A stretch of 64,000 nt of DNA. Source: Nocardia harenae NBRC 108248 (GTDB lineage Bacteria > Actinomycetota > Actinomycetes > Mycobacteriales > Mycobacteriaceae). A program made the translations under genes and the position numbers. Shown here piece by piece: positions 33,910 through 43,171 of this stretch (its first letter is position 1; each line of letters opens with the position of its first letter). The stretch covers positions 62,001 through 126,000 of the forward strand of contig NZ_BDBH01000006.1 in the NCBI RefSeq assembly GCF_001612885.1. Direction: 5' to 3'. Below the pieces are notes generated by a model. It was not told the DNA's origin, ran no database searches, and worked only from the letters and a program-made list of their open reading frames with translations.

Positions 33910-34472
33910 CCGCGGCCCCGCCCCGGTCGGCCTGGATCCTGCTGCTCACCGGCCTGCTCGGCTGGCTGGCGGCGGTCGCGCTGACCGTGGAGCGCTTCAA
34001 GCTCTTCACCGACCCCGGCTACACGCCGTCGTGCAGTTTCAACCCGGTGCTCTCCTGCGGCTCGGTGATGACCACCGACCAAGCGGCGGTCTTCGGCTTC
34101 CCGAATCCGCTGATCGGCGTGGTCGGCTTCTCCGTCGTGGTGACGCTCGGGCTGCTCTCGGTGGCGGGCGTCGCCTTCCCGCGCTGGATCTGGGGCGGGC
34201 TCTGGCTCGGCACCCTGCTCGGGCTGATCTTCGTCGGCTGGCTGATCTTCCAGAGCCTGTACCGGATCAATGCGCTCTGCCCGTACTGCCTGGTCGTGTG
34301 GGCGATCATCACGCCGCTCCTCGCGGTCGTCACCGAGCAGCTGTGGGGCCGCTCGGCCGGGCCGCTGCGGATCCTGGCCGAGTGGCGCTGGACCTTCGTC
34401 GCGGTCTTCTACGCGACCGTGCTGGTCCTGGTGTTCCTGCGCTTCCAGGACTACTGGCTCTCCCTGGCCTGA
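33906..34472 (+). CDS. Vitamin K epoxide reductase (VKOR) family membrane protein
   Basis: 188 residues, about five membrane helices. Loop cysteines in [14 protein letters not shown] and the quinone-side redox pair CPYC ([11 protein letters not shown]) are those of bacterial VKOR, which passes electrons from DsbA-type proteins to menaquinone. The GTG at 33906 overlaps the TGA of the DsbA-like gene, so the two are produced together. It converges with the HtrA-like gene, only 4 bp between the stops. Confidence 0.93.
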   Translation: MTAAPPRSAWILLLTGLLGWLAAVALTVERFKLFTDPGYTPSCSFNPVLSCGSVMTTDQAAVFGFPNPLIGVVGFSVVVTLGLLSVAGVAFPRWIWGGLWLGTLLGLIFVGWLIFQSLYRINALCPYCLVVWAIITPLLAVVTEQLWGRSAGPLRILAEWRWTFVAVFYATVLVLVFLRFQDYWLSLA

Positions 34473-34476
34473 CCGC

Positions 34477-35580
34477 TCAGCGCGGCGGGCTCTCGGCAAG
34501 CACCACCTCGACCACCCGGCGCCCTGCGCTCTCCAGCACCTCCAGCCGGACCACGTCGGCCGGGCGCCTGGCGTCGATCTCGGCGCGCAGCGCGTCCGCG
34601 CCCGCGACCGGGCGGCCGTCCACCGCCACCACCACGCTGCCGTCGGCGAGCCCGGCGTTCCAGGCCGGGGTGCCGTAGAGCACCACGTCCAGCCGGGCGC
34701 CGCCGGGCGCGTCGGAGATCAGCACGCCGAGCGTCGCGGTCGGCCCGACGTGCACCGTTCCGGTCGAGACGCCCGCGCGGATCTGCCGGACCACGGCCAT
34801 GGCCCTGTCGATCGGCACCGCGTACCCGTTCGGCTCCCGCCCGGCGGGCAACGGCTCCTCGGCCCGCCCGGAGGCCGCGGTGATCACCCCGACTACCTCG
34901 CCGTTGCGATCGGCCAGCGCCCCGCCGGACTGCCCCGCGGTCACCGCCGCCGCCACCTCGACCATGCCGCGCAGCGCGAGCCGGGTGTAGTCGGCGGAGT
35001 TCTGCGCGATGATCGTGCTGTTCAGGTCGGTGATCCGGCCTGCGACCGCGGTGGGCGCTCCGCCGACGCCGCCCGCATTGCCGAGCGCGAGCACCTCGTC
35101 GCGCAGCCGCAGCCGGGCCGAGGAGCCGAGCCGCGCGGTGGGCAGCCCGCCCGCGCCGGTGAGCGCGAGCAGCGCGATATCCGCTCCTGCGTCGTAGCCG
35201 AGCACCTCCGCCGGGTACTCCACACCCGTCCCCACGTCGGTGACCAGTACCGTCTCCGCGCCCTTGACGACGTGGTGGCTGGTGAGCACCTCGCCGTCCG
35301 CGCCGAGCACGATGCCGGAGCCGGCCGCGGCGGCGCCGAACGGCCGCAGCGTGACCGCGATGTTCACCAGCGCGGGGCCGACCGTCGCCGCCACCGCCGC
35401 CGGGTCCAGCGGCGGCGCGGGCGGCGCGACCTCGGCCGGGACCCGATCCGGGCCGGTGAAGGCGTCGAGCAGGTCGGCGCGGAAGCCGAGGAAACCGGCG
35501 ACGGCCAGCGCCACCACCAGGAACAGCGCGGCGCCGCGCCCGCCGCGCTCGGGTTCGCGCGGCTGCCATCCGTCGTCCAT
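34477..35580 (-). CDS. Membrane-anchored HtrA-like serine protease
   Basis: 367 residues. Short cytoplasmic start, one membrane helix (about 17-37, [16 protein letters not shown]), then a trypsin-like domain with His in TSHHVVKG, Asp in [12 protein letters not shown] and Ser in [11 protein letters not shown], followed by a PDZ domain (about 270-360; [30 protein letters not shown]). The Ser motif is GQSGGAL where HtrA usually has GNSGGPL. Such proteases degrade or sense misfolded extracytoplasmic proteins. The neighbouring DsbA-VKOR pair fits a role in exported-protein quality control. Confidence 0.88.
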   Translation of the reverse strand: MDDGWQPREPERGGRGAALFLVVALAVAGFLGFRADLLDAFTGPDRVPAEVAPPAPPLDPAAVAATVGPALVNIAVTLRPFGAAAAGSGIVLGADGEVLTSHHVVKGAETVLVTDVGTGVEYPAEVLGYDAGADIALLALTGAGGLPTARLGSSARLRLRDEVLALGNAGGVGGAPTAVAGRITDLNSTIIAQNSADYTRLALRGMVEVAAAVTAGQSGGALADRNGEVVGVITAASGRAEEPLPAGREPNGYAVPIDRAMAVVRQIRAGVSTGTVHVGPTATLGVLISDAPGGARLDVVLYGTPAWNAGLADGSVVVAVDGRPVAGADALRAEIDARRPADVVRLEVLESAGRRVVEVVLAESPPR

Positions 35581-35697
35581 GGTCGTCCCATCTCCGCCCG
35601 GCTCGAAACCTCCATTGTGGCCGCTGACGGCGCTCCGCACCCGCCGAGCGGAGCGGCCGGTTGGCAAACCGCGGCATGCGACGGTAGGCATGTACGC

Positions 35698-36750
35698 ATG
35701 AGCATCGCTGCCGGCTACGCCGTGTCCAGTCCGGAAGGCCCGTTCGAGAAGGTCACCATCGAGCGCCGCGACCTGGGGCCGCACGACGTGCTGATCGACG
35801 TGAAGTACGCGGGGATCTGCCACTCCGACATCCACACCGTGCGCAACGAGTGGGGCGGGACCAAGTACCCCTGCGTGCCCGGTCACGAGATCGCGGGCAT
35901 CGTGGCCGCGGTCGGCTCGGCGGTCACCAGGCACGGCGTCGGCGACCGGGTCGGCGTCGGCTGCATGATCGATTCCTGCGGCCGCTGCGGCCCCTGCCTG
36001 GACGGCAACGAGCAGTACTGCGAGCGCGGTGCCGTCATGACCTACAGCAGCCCCGTGGACGAGACGGTGCAGGCGGGCGGGGTCACCCTCGGCGGGTACT
36101 CGACGCAGATCGTGGTCACCGAGAATTTCGTGCTCTCGATTCCGGAGGGCATCGGGCTGGATGTCGCGGCCCCCCTGCTCTGCGCCGGAATCACCACCTA
36201 TTCGCCGCTGCGGCACTGGAACGCCGGGCCGGGCAAACAGGTGGCGATAATCGGGATGGGCGGGCTCGGGCACGTCGGGGTGAAGATCGCCGCCGCGCTC
36301 GGCGCGGAGGTGACGGTGCTCAGCCAGTCGCTGCGCAAACGCGACGACGGGCTGCGGCTCGGCGCCACCGGCTACTACGCCACCGCCGAGCGACAGACCT
36401 TCAAGGACCTGCGCAACCGCTTCGACCTGATCATCAACACCGTCTCCGCCGACCTCCCGCTCGACAACTACCTCAAGCTGCTGAAGCTGGACGGCACGCT
36501 GGTCGCGCTCGGCCTGCCGGAGAACCCCGCGAGCATCCGGCCCTACCTGCTCGCCAGCCAACGCCGCTCGCTCTCCGGCTCGATGATCGGCGGCATCGCC
36601 GAGACCCAGGGGATGCTGGACTTCTGCGCCAAGCACGGGATCGGCGCGGAGATCGAGCTCATCTCCGCCGACGAGATCGACGCCGCTTACGACCGGGTCG
36701 TCGCCAGCGACGTGCAGTACCGCTTCGTCATCGACGCGGGCACCATCTGA
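35698..36750 (+). CDS. adhC: Zinc-dependent NAD(P) alcohol dehydrogenase, AdhC/CAD type
   Basis: 350 residues. Catalytic-zinc ligands in [12 protein letters not shown] and PGHEIAG; the structural-zinc cluster [15 protein letters not shown]; cofactor loop [20 protein letters not shown]. The group reduces aldehydes, often with NADPH; the mycobacterial relative AdhC (Rv3045) acts on medium-chain and aromatic aldehydes, from memory. It is monocistronic, divergent from the HtrA-like gene and 57 bp before a transporter gene with its own leaderless promoter. Confidence 0.92.
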   Translation: MSIAAGYAVSSPEGPFEKVTIERRDLGPHDVLIDVKYAGICHSDIHTVRNEWGGTKYPCVPGHEIAGIVAAVGSAVTRHGVGDRVGVGCMIDSCGRCGPCLDGNEQYCERGAVMTYSSPVDETVQAGGVTLGGYSTQIVVTENFVLSIPEGIGLDVAAPLLCAGITTYSPLRHWNAGPGKQVAIIGMGGLGHVGVKIAAALGAEVTVLSQSLRKRDDGLRLGATGYYATAERQTFKDLRNRFDLIINTVSADLPLDNYLKLLKLDGTLVALGLPENPASIRPYLLASQRRSLSGSMIGGIAETQGMLDFCAKHGIGAEIELISADEIDAAYDRVVASDVQYRFVIDAGTI

Positions 36751-36794
36751 GCCAGGCACCGCGGCTCCGCGCGGCGAGGGCCGGACGACCGGGG

Positions 36795-36800
36795 TACCTT
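36795..36800 (+). promoter_or_regulatory. -10 element TACCTT, leaderless promoter of the AI-2E-type transporter
   Basis: TACCTT, 7 nt (CGGCGCT), then GTG at 36808. No Shine-Dalgarno sequence is present. Confidence 0.5.
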
Positions 36801-36807
36801 CGGCGCT

Positions 36808-37986
36808 GTGGCCGCTGAGCAGGCGCCGGAGAGCGGCGACACCACCAAGCCCGACCCCGGCGAACCACCCCCGTGGCTGCTGCGCGCCTTCCTGCTCGGC
36901 GCCGCCACCATCGCCGGGCTGATCGCCGGATTCTGGGCGCTGCAGAAGCTGCAGGGGCTGCTGACGCTGCTGCTGGTCTCGCTCTTCCTGGCCTTCGCCA
37001 TCGAACCGGCGGTGAACTGGCTGGCCGCGCGCGGCTTCCGGCGCGGCCCGGCGACCGGGCTGGTGTTCCTGGCCCTGCTCGCCATCGTGATCGGCTTCGG
37101 CTGGACGCTGGGCGCGCTGCTGGTCGCGCAGGCCACGACGCTGGTGCAGAACGCGCCGGACTACGCCGACCAGGTGGTGGACTGGGTGAACCGCACCTTT
37201 CACCAGAACCTCTCCGGCACCGACATCCAGAAGTACGCCACCGAGTGGAGCTCCACCGCCGAGGGGTACCTGGTCGGGCTGGCCGGCAATGTCTGGGGCA
37301 TCGGCGCCACCGCCGTCGGCGTGGTCTTCCAGGGCCTCGGAATTCTGCTCTTCACCTTCTATTTCGCCGCCGACGGCCCGCGCTTCCGGCACGCGGTGTG
37401 CTCGCTGCTCCCGCCCGCCAAGCAGGCGCACGTGCTGCGCGCGTGGGATATCGCGGTGGAGAAGACCGGCGGCTACATCTACTCCCGCGGCCTGCTCGCG
37501 CTGGCCTCGACGCTCGCGCACTACGTCGTCATGCGCGTCCTCGACGTGCCGTCGGCGTTCGCCCTTGCGCTCTGGGTCGGCGTGGTCTCGCAGTTCGTCC
37601 CGACCGTCGGCACCTACCTCGCGGGCGCGCTCCCGGTCATCGTCGCGCTGGTGTACGGCCCGACCACCGCGCTCTGGCTGCTCGGCTTCATCGTGCTCTA
37701 CCAGCAGTTCGAGAACTACGTCCTGCAGCCGCGGGTCACCGCTACCACCCTCGACATGCACCCCGCCGTCGCCTTCGGCGCCGTCCTCGCAGGCGCGGCG
37801 CTGCTCGGCCCGACCGGCGCCCTGCTCGCCATCCCGGTCACCGCCACGGTGCAGGGGTTCGCCGGCGCCTACATCCGCCGCTACGAGGTGCGCCCGGAGG
37901 CAGCGGTGACCCCCGACCCGCCCGCACCGGCCCGCACACTGAGGACCCGCCTCACCGAACTGCTTCGCCAGGATCGACAGCCCTGA
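36808..37986 (+). CDS. AI-2E-family (TqsA-like) transporter
   Basis: 392 residues with about eight membrane helices in the family's pattern. Starts with two hydrophobic helices after a Pro-rich cytoplasmic end, then LFLAFAIEPAVNWLAARG, a long loop (about 120-160), and conserved VVSQFVPTVGTYLAGALPVI and YQQFENYVLQPRV. Members export autoinducer-2-like or other small molecules, or act as Na+/H+ antiporters; substrate unknown here. A leaderless promoter supports the GTG start. Followed by a hairpin terminator at 38012. Confidence 0.9.
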   Translation: MAAEQAPESGDTTKPDPGEPPPWLLRAFLLGAATIAGLIAGFWALQKLQGLLTLLLVSLFLAFAIEPAVNWLAARGFRRGPATGLVFLALLAIVIGFGWTLGALLVAQATTLVQNAPDYADQVVDWVNRTFHQNLSGTDIQKYATEWSSTAEGYLVGLAGNVWGIGATAVGVVFQGLGILLFTFYFAADGPRFRHAVCSLLPPAKQAHVLRAWDIAVEKTGGYIYSRGLLALASTLAHYVVMRVLDVPSAFALALWVGVVSQFVPTVGTYLAGALPVIVALVYGPTTALWLLGFIVLYQQFENYVLQPRVTATTLDMHPAVAFGAVLAGAALLGPTGALLAIPVTATVQGFAGAYIRRYEVRPEAAVTPDPPAPARTLRTRLTELLRQDRQP

Positions 37987-38011
37987 TCGAGCACTACCCC
38001 CGGAGACGAAG

Positions 38012-38056
38012 AATGGGCGGCTGGCCCCGCTCGAAAGCAGGGCGAGAACGCCCATT
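38012..38056 (+). terminator. Terminator after the AI-2E-type transporter gene
   Basis: Arms AATGGGCG (38012-38019) and CGCCCATT (38049-38056) around an inner hairpin CCCCGCT-CGAA-AGCAGGG; followed by TTACC. It lies 25 bp beyond the stop codon. Confidence 0.55.
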
Positions 38057-38079
38057 TACCAGGTGTACGGTAGCACGCC

Positions 38080-39556
38080 ATGGGGGTTGTGGAGAAGGGT
38101 GGGCAAGAAGGCTTCGTCACCAGGTTGCGTGAAGTGACCTCGACGGACGCGCCATGGCATCGGCGGTTATGGCGCTGTGGCACAATACAACTCGCTCGGG
38201 AGCTGCTCGACGAGAGCGTCGCGCCCGGGGTGCCGGTCAGCGCCGTGGAGGATCTGCGCAGCTACGCGACGCATGCGTTGAAGACGGATCCCGGACTCGG
38301 CGGTCTGCGAATGCGGTCGGGAAGGCCGCGGCCGCGATCCGGCCGGGTATCACCACCGGCAGCCACGCCTACGTGTCGCTCCAGGAGCACGTCAGACGTT
38401 CCGAGGCGGCTTACCTGCACAACTGGGCCAACGAGTTCGATCGAGGCAGGGCGTTCGACATCGATGGCGCGGCCCGGCGGGTAGCCGCGCACATTCTCGA
38501 CGCCGGATACCACCGGAGCAGCCTGCACACCTGGATTACCGACCTGCAGAAGCAGCCGGAAAGCTCCACGGTCCCCGACTTCCTCCGGGGCGCCGCCGAC
38601 CGGCTGGCCCGGCCGGAGCGCGGTTACACCTTCTGCGTTCCGGTCGCCAACAAGCCACCGTTCACCATTGATGCCGCAACCGCGCCGGACTGGTTGACGA
38701 GCACCGACACCGCGGGCTGGAAGAAGCGGTATGCCCCGGACGCCGTGGCGGTGCGCCACCAGGGAGCCTTCCTCCTCGAGGTCGCGGCGCGCGATGTCAA
38801 CTCGGCGGCTGACCGGGCTCGGGCCAGGATTGCCAACCTGCAGACCAAGTTCACCGTCGGCAGTAGGGCAACGATCCAGATCGCACCGTGGATGTGGTCG
38901 ATGGATAAGGCGGCAGCCTTCACCACCCACACCACCAACCGAACCCTGGATGTTCGGTCGTTCGAACGGCTGGGCCAGCTACCCCACCTTCGGGCGACCC
39001 CGATATCGCCGCCGCCGAGCGCTTCACGCTCATCGTCGCCGCGAGCATGCCACGCGGCGAACTGACCCGGCTGGCGCACGCCTACATCCGCGAGAACAAC
39101 GACGCACTCGCGGCCGAACTCCGCGAATGCCCGGACAATCTGAGCCGTGCCCGTCGGTTCCAGCAGCGGTTGTGCGCCGGAGAGTTTGCCATGGCGAAAG
39201 CGACCGACGACCTCGCGATCACCCGGCTCCGGCCGTTCCTGACGGACCCCGCCGCCGAGATCCGCAAGACGACAGCCATTCTCACCAGGGAGTTCGCGCG
39301 CTTCTATCGCAAGCGCAACGCGATCGTGCACGGCGGGCGAACGCACGCCGACCACCTGCATCCGCTCGCGGAGACCATGTCTCCGCTGATCGGCGCGGGC
39401 ATCGACCGCATCGTGCACGTGGGCCTGCGATACGGCGTGCGCCCGATCGCCCTGGCAGCGATGGCGGCGGCCAACCTGGACTACCTGCGTCCGGCCACCG
39501 CCGCCGACCCGGGCAACCTGCTCGACCTGCTAGAGGTCAGAAACCACCCGTCGTGA
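38080..39556 (+). pseudogene. Frameshifted large protein with HEPN-like C-terminal motif
   Basis: One continuous protein-like reading is spread over three frames. Part A runs from ATG 38080 (MGVVEKGGQEGFVTRLREV) to about 38300. Part B covers about 38315 to 38970 (ITTGSHAYVSLQEHVRRSE; EVAARDVNSAADRARARI; IAPWMWSMDKAAAF). Part C runs from about 38975 to 39556 (GDPDIAAAERFTLIVAASM; NNDALAAELRECPDNLSRA). Part C has FYRKRNAIVHGGRTHADHL, matching the RNxxxH signature of HEPN RNases. Joined, it would be near 490 residues with no signal peptide. I do not recognise the family. It sits between conserved genes like an inserted accessory gene. Two frameshifts mean decay or sequence error; its 3' end overlaps that of the metE-like gene by 20 bp. 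Confidence 0.65.
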
Positions 39557-41867
39557 CCGGTTCCGCCCGCTCGGCGAGCACCCGCCGCCGCACCCGCCGC
39601 GCCGCCGCGACCATGTTCCGCAGCGAGGGATCGAGCTGCCAGTAGTGCCTGGTCTTCAGCCCGCCGTCCGGGTTGGCCCACAGCCGCTCGGCGCCGACGG
39701 CCTTCGCCGCGGCGGTGAGCAGCTCGTCGAGTTCATCGATATCGGGGATGCGGGCGGAGCGGCTCTCGTAGACGCCGGGGCCGACGCCGTGGCTGAGGCC
39801 GTTGCCGGTGGCGTAGTCCTCGGCGAGGGCGTCGATCACCCACTCGATGGAGCGGGTGGCGATGATGGCGGTGACGTCGGCGTCGAGCTCCTCGATGGCC
39901 TGCACCACCTCGGCGCGGCCGGAGTAGCCGATGTGCGTGTGGATCTGGGTCTCCGGGCGGATCCCGGAGGTGGCCAGCCGGAAGGCGGCGACGGCCCAGC
40001 GCAGGTACTCGGGGCGGCCCTCGGGGCGGGCGGGGAGCAGCTCGCGGATGGCGGGCTCGTCCACCTGGATAATCTTGATGCCCGCGCGCTCCAGGTCGGT
40101 GAGTTCGTCGCGGATGGCTAGCGCCACCTGGTCGGCGGTCTCGTAGAGCGGCTGGTCCTGGCGCACGAAGGAGCGGGCGAGCATGGTCACCGGGCCGGTC
40201 ACCATGCCCTTGACCGGGCGGTCGGTGAGCGACTGCGCGTAGCTGGTCCACTCCACCGACATCGGCCCCGGCCGGGAGACGTCGCCGTAGACGATCGGCG
40301 GCCGCACGCAGCGCGAGCCGTACACCTGGACCCAGCCGAAGCGGGTGGTCGCGAAGCCGTCGAGCAGCTCGGCGAAGTACTGGATCATGTCGTTGCGCTC
40401 GTGCTCACCGTGCACGAGCACATCGAGCCCGATGTCCTCCTGCAACCGGATGGTCGCCTCGATCTCGGCCTCCACCTGCTTGCGGTACTCCGCGTAGGAG
40501 ATCTTGCCCGCGCCGAGGTCGTGCCTGGCCTGGCGCAGCCGCGCGGTCTGCGGGAAGGAGCCGAGCGTGGTGGCGGGCACCGGCGGCAGGTTCAGCGCCT
40601 CCTGCTGGGCCTCGCGGCGCGCCGCGTAGGGCTCGCGGACGCGCATGTCGGGCGTGATGGCGTAGACCCGCTGGCGCACGGCGTGCTTCTGCTTGAAGTG
40701 CACCTCGGTGGGGCGCTTGCGCCACCTGTCCGACGGCCCCTCGGTGAGCGCCTTGGCCAGCGAGACGACCTCGCCCACCTTCTGCTTCGCGAAGGCGAGC
40801 CGGTCGGCCACATTGCCCTCGATGTCGTACTCGGCGAGCACGTCGTAGGGCACGTGCAGCAGCGTGGTTCCGGTGGAGACCACCAGGTCGGGGCAGACTT
40901 TCGCCAGCTCCTGCAGATAGGTCAGGGTGACGTAGCGGTCGGCACGCCAGACGTTGAGCCCGCTGATCACGCCCGCGTACAGCCGCTTGCGCCGGATGCC
41001 GGGGATCGCGGCCAGCTCCTCGGGGGTGATCCGGTAGGTGGCCAGGTCCAGCCCGATGGCCTCGACGCCGGACTGCGCCAGGATGCGCAGCGCCTCGCCG
41101 AAATTGCCGTACTGGCCGGTCACCAGGATGCGCGGGCGCAGCGGCGCCTTGGACAGCCGCTGGTAGGCCAGCTCGAAGGCGGCCAGCTCCTCGGCGCTCC
41201 GCTCGCCGGTGAAGCACGGCTCGTCCAGCTGCACGCAGGTGGAGCCGCGCTTGGCCAGCAGCTCGAAGAGCTGCTCGTAGAACGGGAGCAGCCGGTCGAG
41301 CAGGCTCAGGGTGTCGAACTCCGGCTCGCCGGGCACGTGCCCGGCCTTGGAGAGCAGCAGCAGCGAGACCGGGCCGAGCACCACCGGGCGCAGCTCGATG
41401 CCGCGCGCCATGGCGCGGTCCCACTCGTCGAGCAGGTACTCGGGGTGCAGCGAGAACTCGGTATCGGCGTCCAGCTCGGGCTGGCGGTAGTGGTAGTTGG
41501 TGCCGAAGTACCTGACCAGCTCCAGCGGGGGCAGGTCGGGGCGGCCGCGCGCCATGAGGAAGTAGAAGTCGAGCGGGTGCAGGTCCTTCCGCTCTTCCTC
41601 GAACCGGCGCGGGACGGCGCCGAACAGCAGTGCGTTGTCCAGCACGTGGTCGTAGAAGGAGAAGGTGTTGCCCGGCACCTGGGTCAGGCCGGTCGCGGCC
41701 AGCTCGGCGAACTGCCGCTCCTGGATGTCGCGGCCGGTCGCGATCAGCTCGTCGCGGGTGAGGGTGCCGCGCCAGTACGACTCCAGCGCCCGCTTGAGTT
41801 CCCGGTGCGCACCGATCCGGGGGTAGCCCAGAACACTCGACCCGAAGCCATCCGTGACGTTGACCAT
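39537..41867 (-). CDS. MetE-like protein lacking zinc ligands
   Basis: 776 residues, full length for cobalamin-independent methionine synthase, with both barrels. Substrate regions are intact: GYPRIGAHRELKRAL, TTLGSFPQTARLR, VHGEHERNDMIQYFAE, GSRCVRPPIVYGD, KIIQVDEPAIRE. The metal site is not. The usual HTHMCYSEF reads HTHIGYSGR (Cys to Gly), the Glu of SIEAARS reads AIIATRS (Ile), NPDCGLKTR reads NPDGGLKTR (Gly), and the catalytic His of YDIHSP reads YESRSA (Arg). E. coli counterparts, from memory, are C643, E665, C726 and H707. Zinc-dependent methyl transfer looks impossible as in known MetE. The gene follows fadB2 and palindrome copy 2. A methyltransferase with another mechanism or acceptor, or a non-catalytic folate or homocysteine binder, would fit. 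Confidence 0.85.
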   Translation of the reverse strand: MVNVTDGFGSSVLGYPRIGAHRELKRALESYWRGTLTRDELIATGRDIQERQFAELAATGLTQVPGNTFSFYDHVLDNALLFGAVPRRFEEERKDLHPLDFYFLMARGRPDLPPLELVRYFGTNYHYRQPELDADTEFSLHPEYLLDEWDRAMARGIELRPVVLGPVSLLLLSKAGHVPGEPEFDTLSLLDRLLPFYEQLFELLAKRGSTCVQLDEPCFTGERSAEELAAFELAYQRLSKAPLRPRILVTGQYGNFGEALRILAQSGVEAIGLDLATYRITPEELAAIPGIRRKRLYAGVISGLNVWRADRYVTLTYLQELAKVCPDLVVSTGTTLLHVPYDVLAEYDIEGNVADRLAFAKQKVGEVVSLAKALTEGPSDRWRKRPTEVHFKQKHAVRQRVYAITPDMRVREPYAARREAQQEALNLPPVPATTLGSFPQTARLRQARHDLGAGKISYAEYRKQVEAEIEATIRLQEDIGLDVLVHGEHERNDMIQYFAELLDGFATTRFGWVQVYGSRCVRPPIVYGDVSRPGPMSVEWTSYAQSLTDRPVKGMVTGPVTMLARSFVRQDQPLYETADQVALAIRDELTDLERAGIKIIQVDEPAIRELLPARPEGRPEYLRWAVAAFRLATSGIRPETQIHTHIGYSGRAEVVQAIEELDADVTAIIATRSIEWVIDALAEDYATGNGLSHGVGPGVYESRSARIPDIDELDELLTAAAKAVGAERLWANPDGGLKTRHYWQLDPSLRNMVAAARRVRRRVLAERAEPVTTGGF

Positions 41868-41908
41868 GCGAAACTCCTGTGCTTATCTGCCGCGCCTCCG
41901 GCGCGGCG

Positions 41909-42005
41909 GGTTCACGGCCCCTGGGAGGCTCGCGTCCGAACGGTCGAGACTCGCGCCTGCGGCGCATGCACTTCGACCGCTCGGACGCGAGCCGGGCCGT
42001 GAACC
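41909..42005. repeat. Interspersed nested palindrome, copy 2 of 3
   Basis: Outer arms of 12 bp, perfect, at 41909-41920 and 41994-42005. Inner arms of 21 bp (20 matches) at 41927-41947 and 41973-41993. The loop at 41948-41972 is almost identical to the other copies and holds GCGCC-TGC-GGCGC. A small GC hairpin (CGCGCCTCCGGCGCGG) precedes it. It lies between fadB2 and the metE-like gene, which read leftwards through it. Confidence 0.85.
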
Positions 42006-42059
42006 GACGGGGCAGGGTTTACAGCCGTGGTCCGTTTCACCGTCGAAGCGGCGAAAACA

Positions 42060-42923
42060 TCAATACTGGTAGAAGCCTGCGCCGGTTTTCTTACCGAGCA
42101 AGCCGGCCTCGACCATACGCATGAGGAGCGGGGGCGCGCTGTAGAGCGGCTCCTTGAACTCGGCGTACATCGAGTCGGCAATGGACTTCACGGTGTCGAG
42201 CCCGACCAGATCGGTCAGCGCGAGCGGCCCCATCGGGTGCGCGCACCCGAGCACCATGGCCTTGTCCACGTCCTCCTTGGTGGCGAAGCCGGACTCCACC
42301 ATGCGGATCGCGGAGAGCAGGTACGGCACCAGCAGCGCGTTGACCACGAAGCCGGAGCGGTCGGAGGAGCGCACCACCTGCTTGCCGAGCACCTCGGCGG
42401 CGAACGTCTCGGCGCGCGCGGTCACCGGCGAGCTGGTCTTGAGCGTGGTCACCAGCTCGACCAGCGGCAGCACCGGGACCGGGTTGAAGAAGTGCATGCC
42501 GACGACGCGCTCGGGGTTCGCGGTGGCGACGGCGATCTTCATGATCGGGATGGACGAGGTGTTGGAGGCGAGCACCGCGTCCGGGTCGGTGACGACCTTG
42601 TCCAGGTCGGCGAAGATGGCGGTCTTGACCTGCTCGTCCTCCAGGACCGCCTCGACCACCAGCTGGCGGTCGGCGAAATCGCCGAGGTCGGAGGTGAAGC
42701 GCAGCCGCCACGCGGTCTGCTCGCGCTCCCGCTCGGTGATCTTGCCGCTGCTCACGCCGCGATCCAGCGAGCGCAGAATGCGCGCGCGACCGGCGGCGGC
42801 CAGTTCCCTGGTCTGCTCGTACACCAGCACATCGACGTGCGCACGGGCGCACACCTCGGCGATGCCTGCGCCCATCTGACCGGCGCCGATAACACCCACG
42901 CGTTGAATCTTGTCGCTGCTCAC
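42060..42923 (-). CDS. fadB2: 3-hydroxybutyryl-CoA dehydrogenase FadB2
   Basis: 287 residues from GTG 42923 with GGAGCGGG upstream. NAD-binding VGVIGAGQMGAGIAEVCARA, the HAD-family SNTSSIPI and the catalytic His region VGMHFFNPVPVLPLVELV, then the C-terminal helical domain with RSGFVVNALLVPYL and GCAHPMGPLALTDLVGLD. Oxidises L-3-hydroxyacyl-CoA to acetoacetyl-CoA or the reverse. It follows aceA on the same strand, as from memory Rv0467-Rv0468 in M. tuberculosis, with palindrome copy 3 in between. An open frame further upstream runs through the palindrome and is rejected. Confidence 0.94.
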   Translation of the reverse strand: MSSDKIQRVGVIGAGQMGAGIAEVCARAHVDVLVYEQTRELAAAGRARILRSLDRGVSSGKITEREREQTAWRLRFTSDLGDFADRQLVVEAVLEDEQVKTAIFADLDKVVTDPDAVLASNTSSIPIMKIAVATANPERVVGMHFFNPVPVLPLVELVTTLKTSSPVTARAETFAAEVLGKQVVRSSDRSGFVVNALLVPYLLSAIRMVESGFATKEDVDKAMVLGCAHPMGPLALTDLVGLDTVKSIADSMYAEFKEPLYSAPPLLMRMVEAGLLGKKTGAGFYQY

Positions 42924-42964
42924 GTCCCGCTCCTGTGTGTGATGGCCACGCCTCCGGCGCGGCG

Positions 42965-43059
42965 GGTTCGCGGCCCGGGAAGGTTCGCGTCCGAGCGGTC
43001 GAGACTCGCGCCTGCGGCGCATGCGCTTCGACCACTCGGACGCGAACCGGCCGCGAACC
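42965..43059. repeat. Interspersed nested palindrome, copy 3 of 3
   Basis: Outer arms of 11 bp, perfect, at 42965-42975 and 43049-43059. Inner arms of 21 bp (20 matches) at 42982-43002 and 43028-43048. The loop at 43003-43027 is identical to copy 2 but for one base. It is preceded by the same CGCCTCCGGCGCGGCGGG hairpin as copy 2. It lies between aceA and fadB2, upstream of the fadB2 ribosome-binding site. Confidence 0.85.
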
Positions 43060-43171
43060 GGTGCTCGTCGGGCTCGCACCCCGTAGGGGCTGGTGGGTGC
43101 GAGCCCTCGCCATTTCGTTTATGCCGGAGGCGTGACCATTATCGGTACGCCACAGGCGTGACCGTTGGGGC

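Noticed and set aside
1740-43060. The palindromic elements as insertion-sequence ends or CRISPR repeats
   Set aside because: Only three dispersed copies with no transposase, target duplication or spacers; arms differ between copies in a paired manner.
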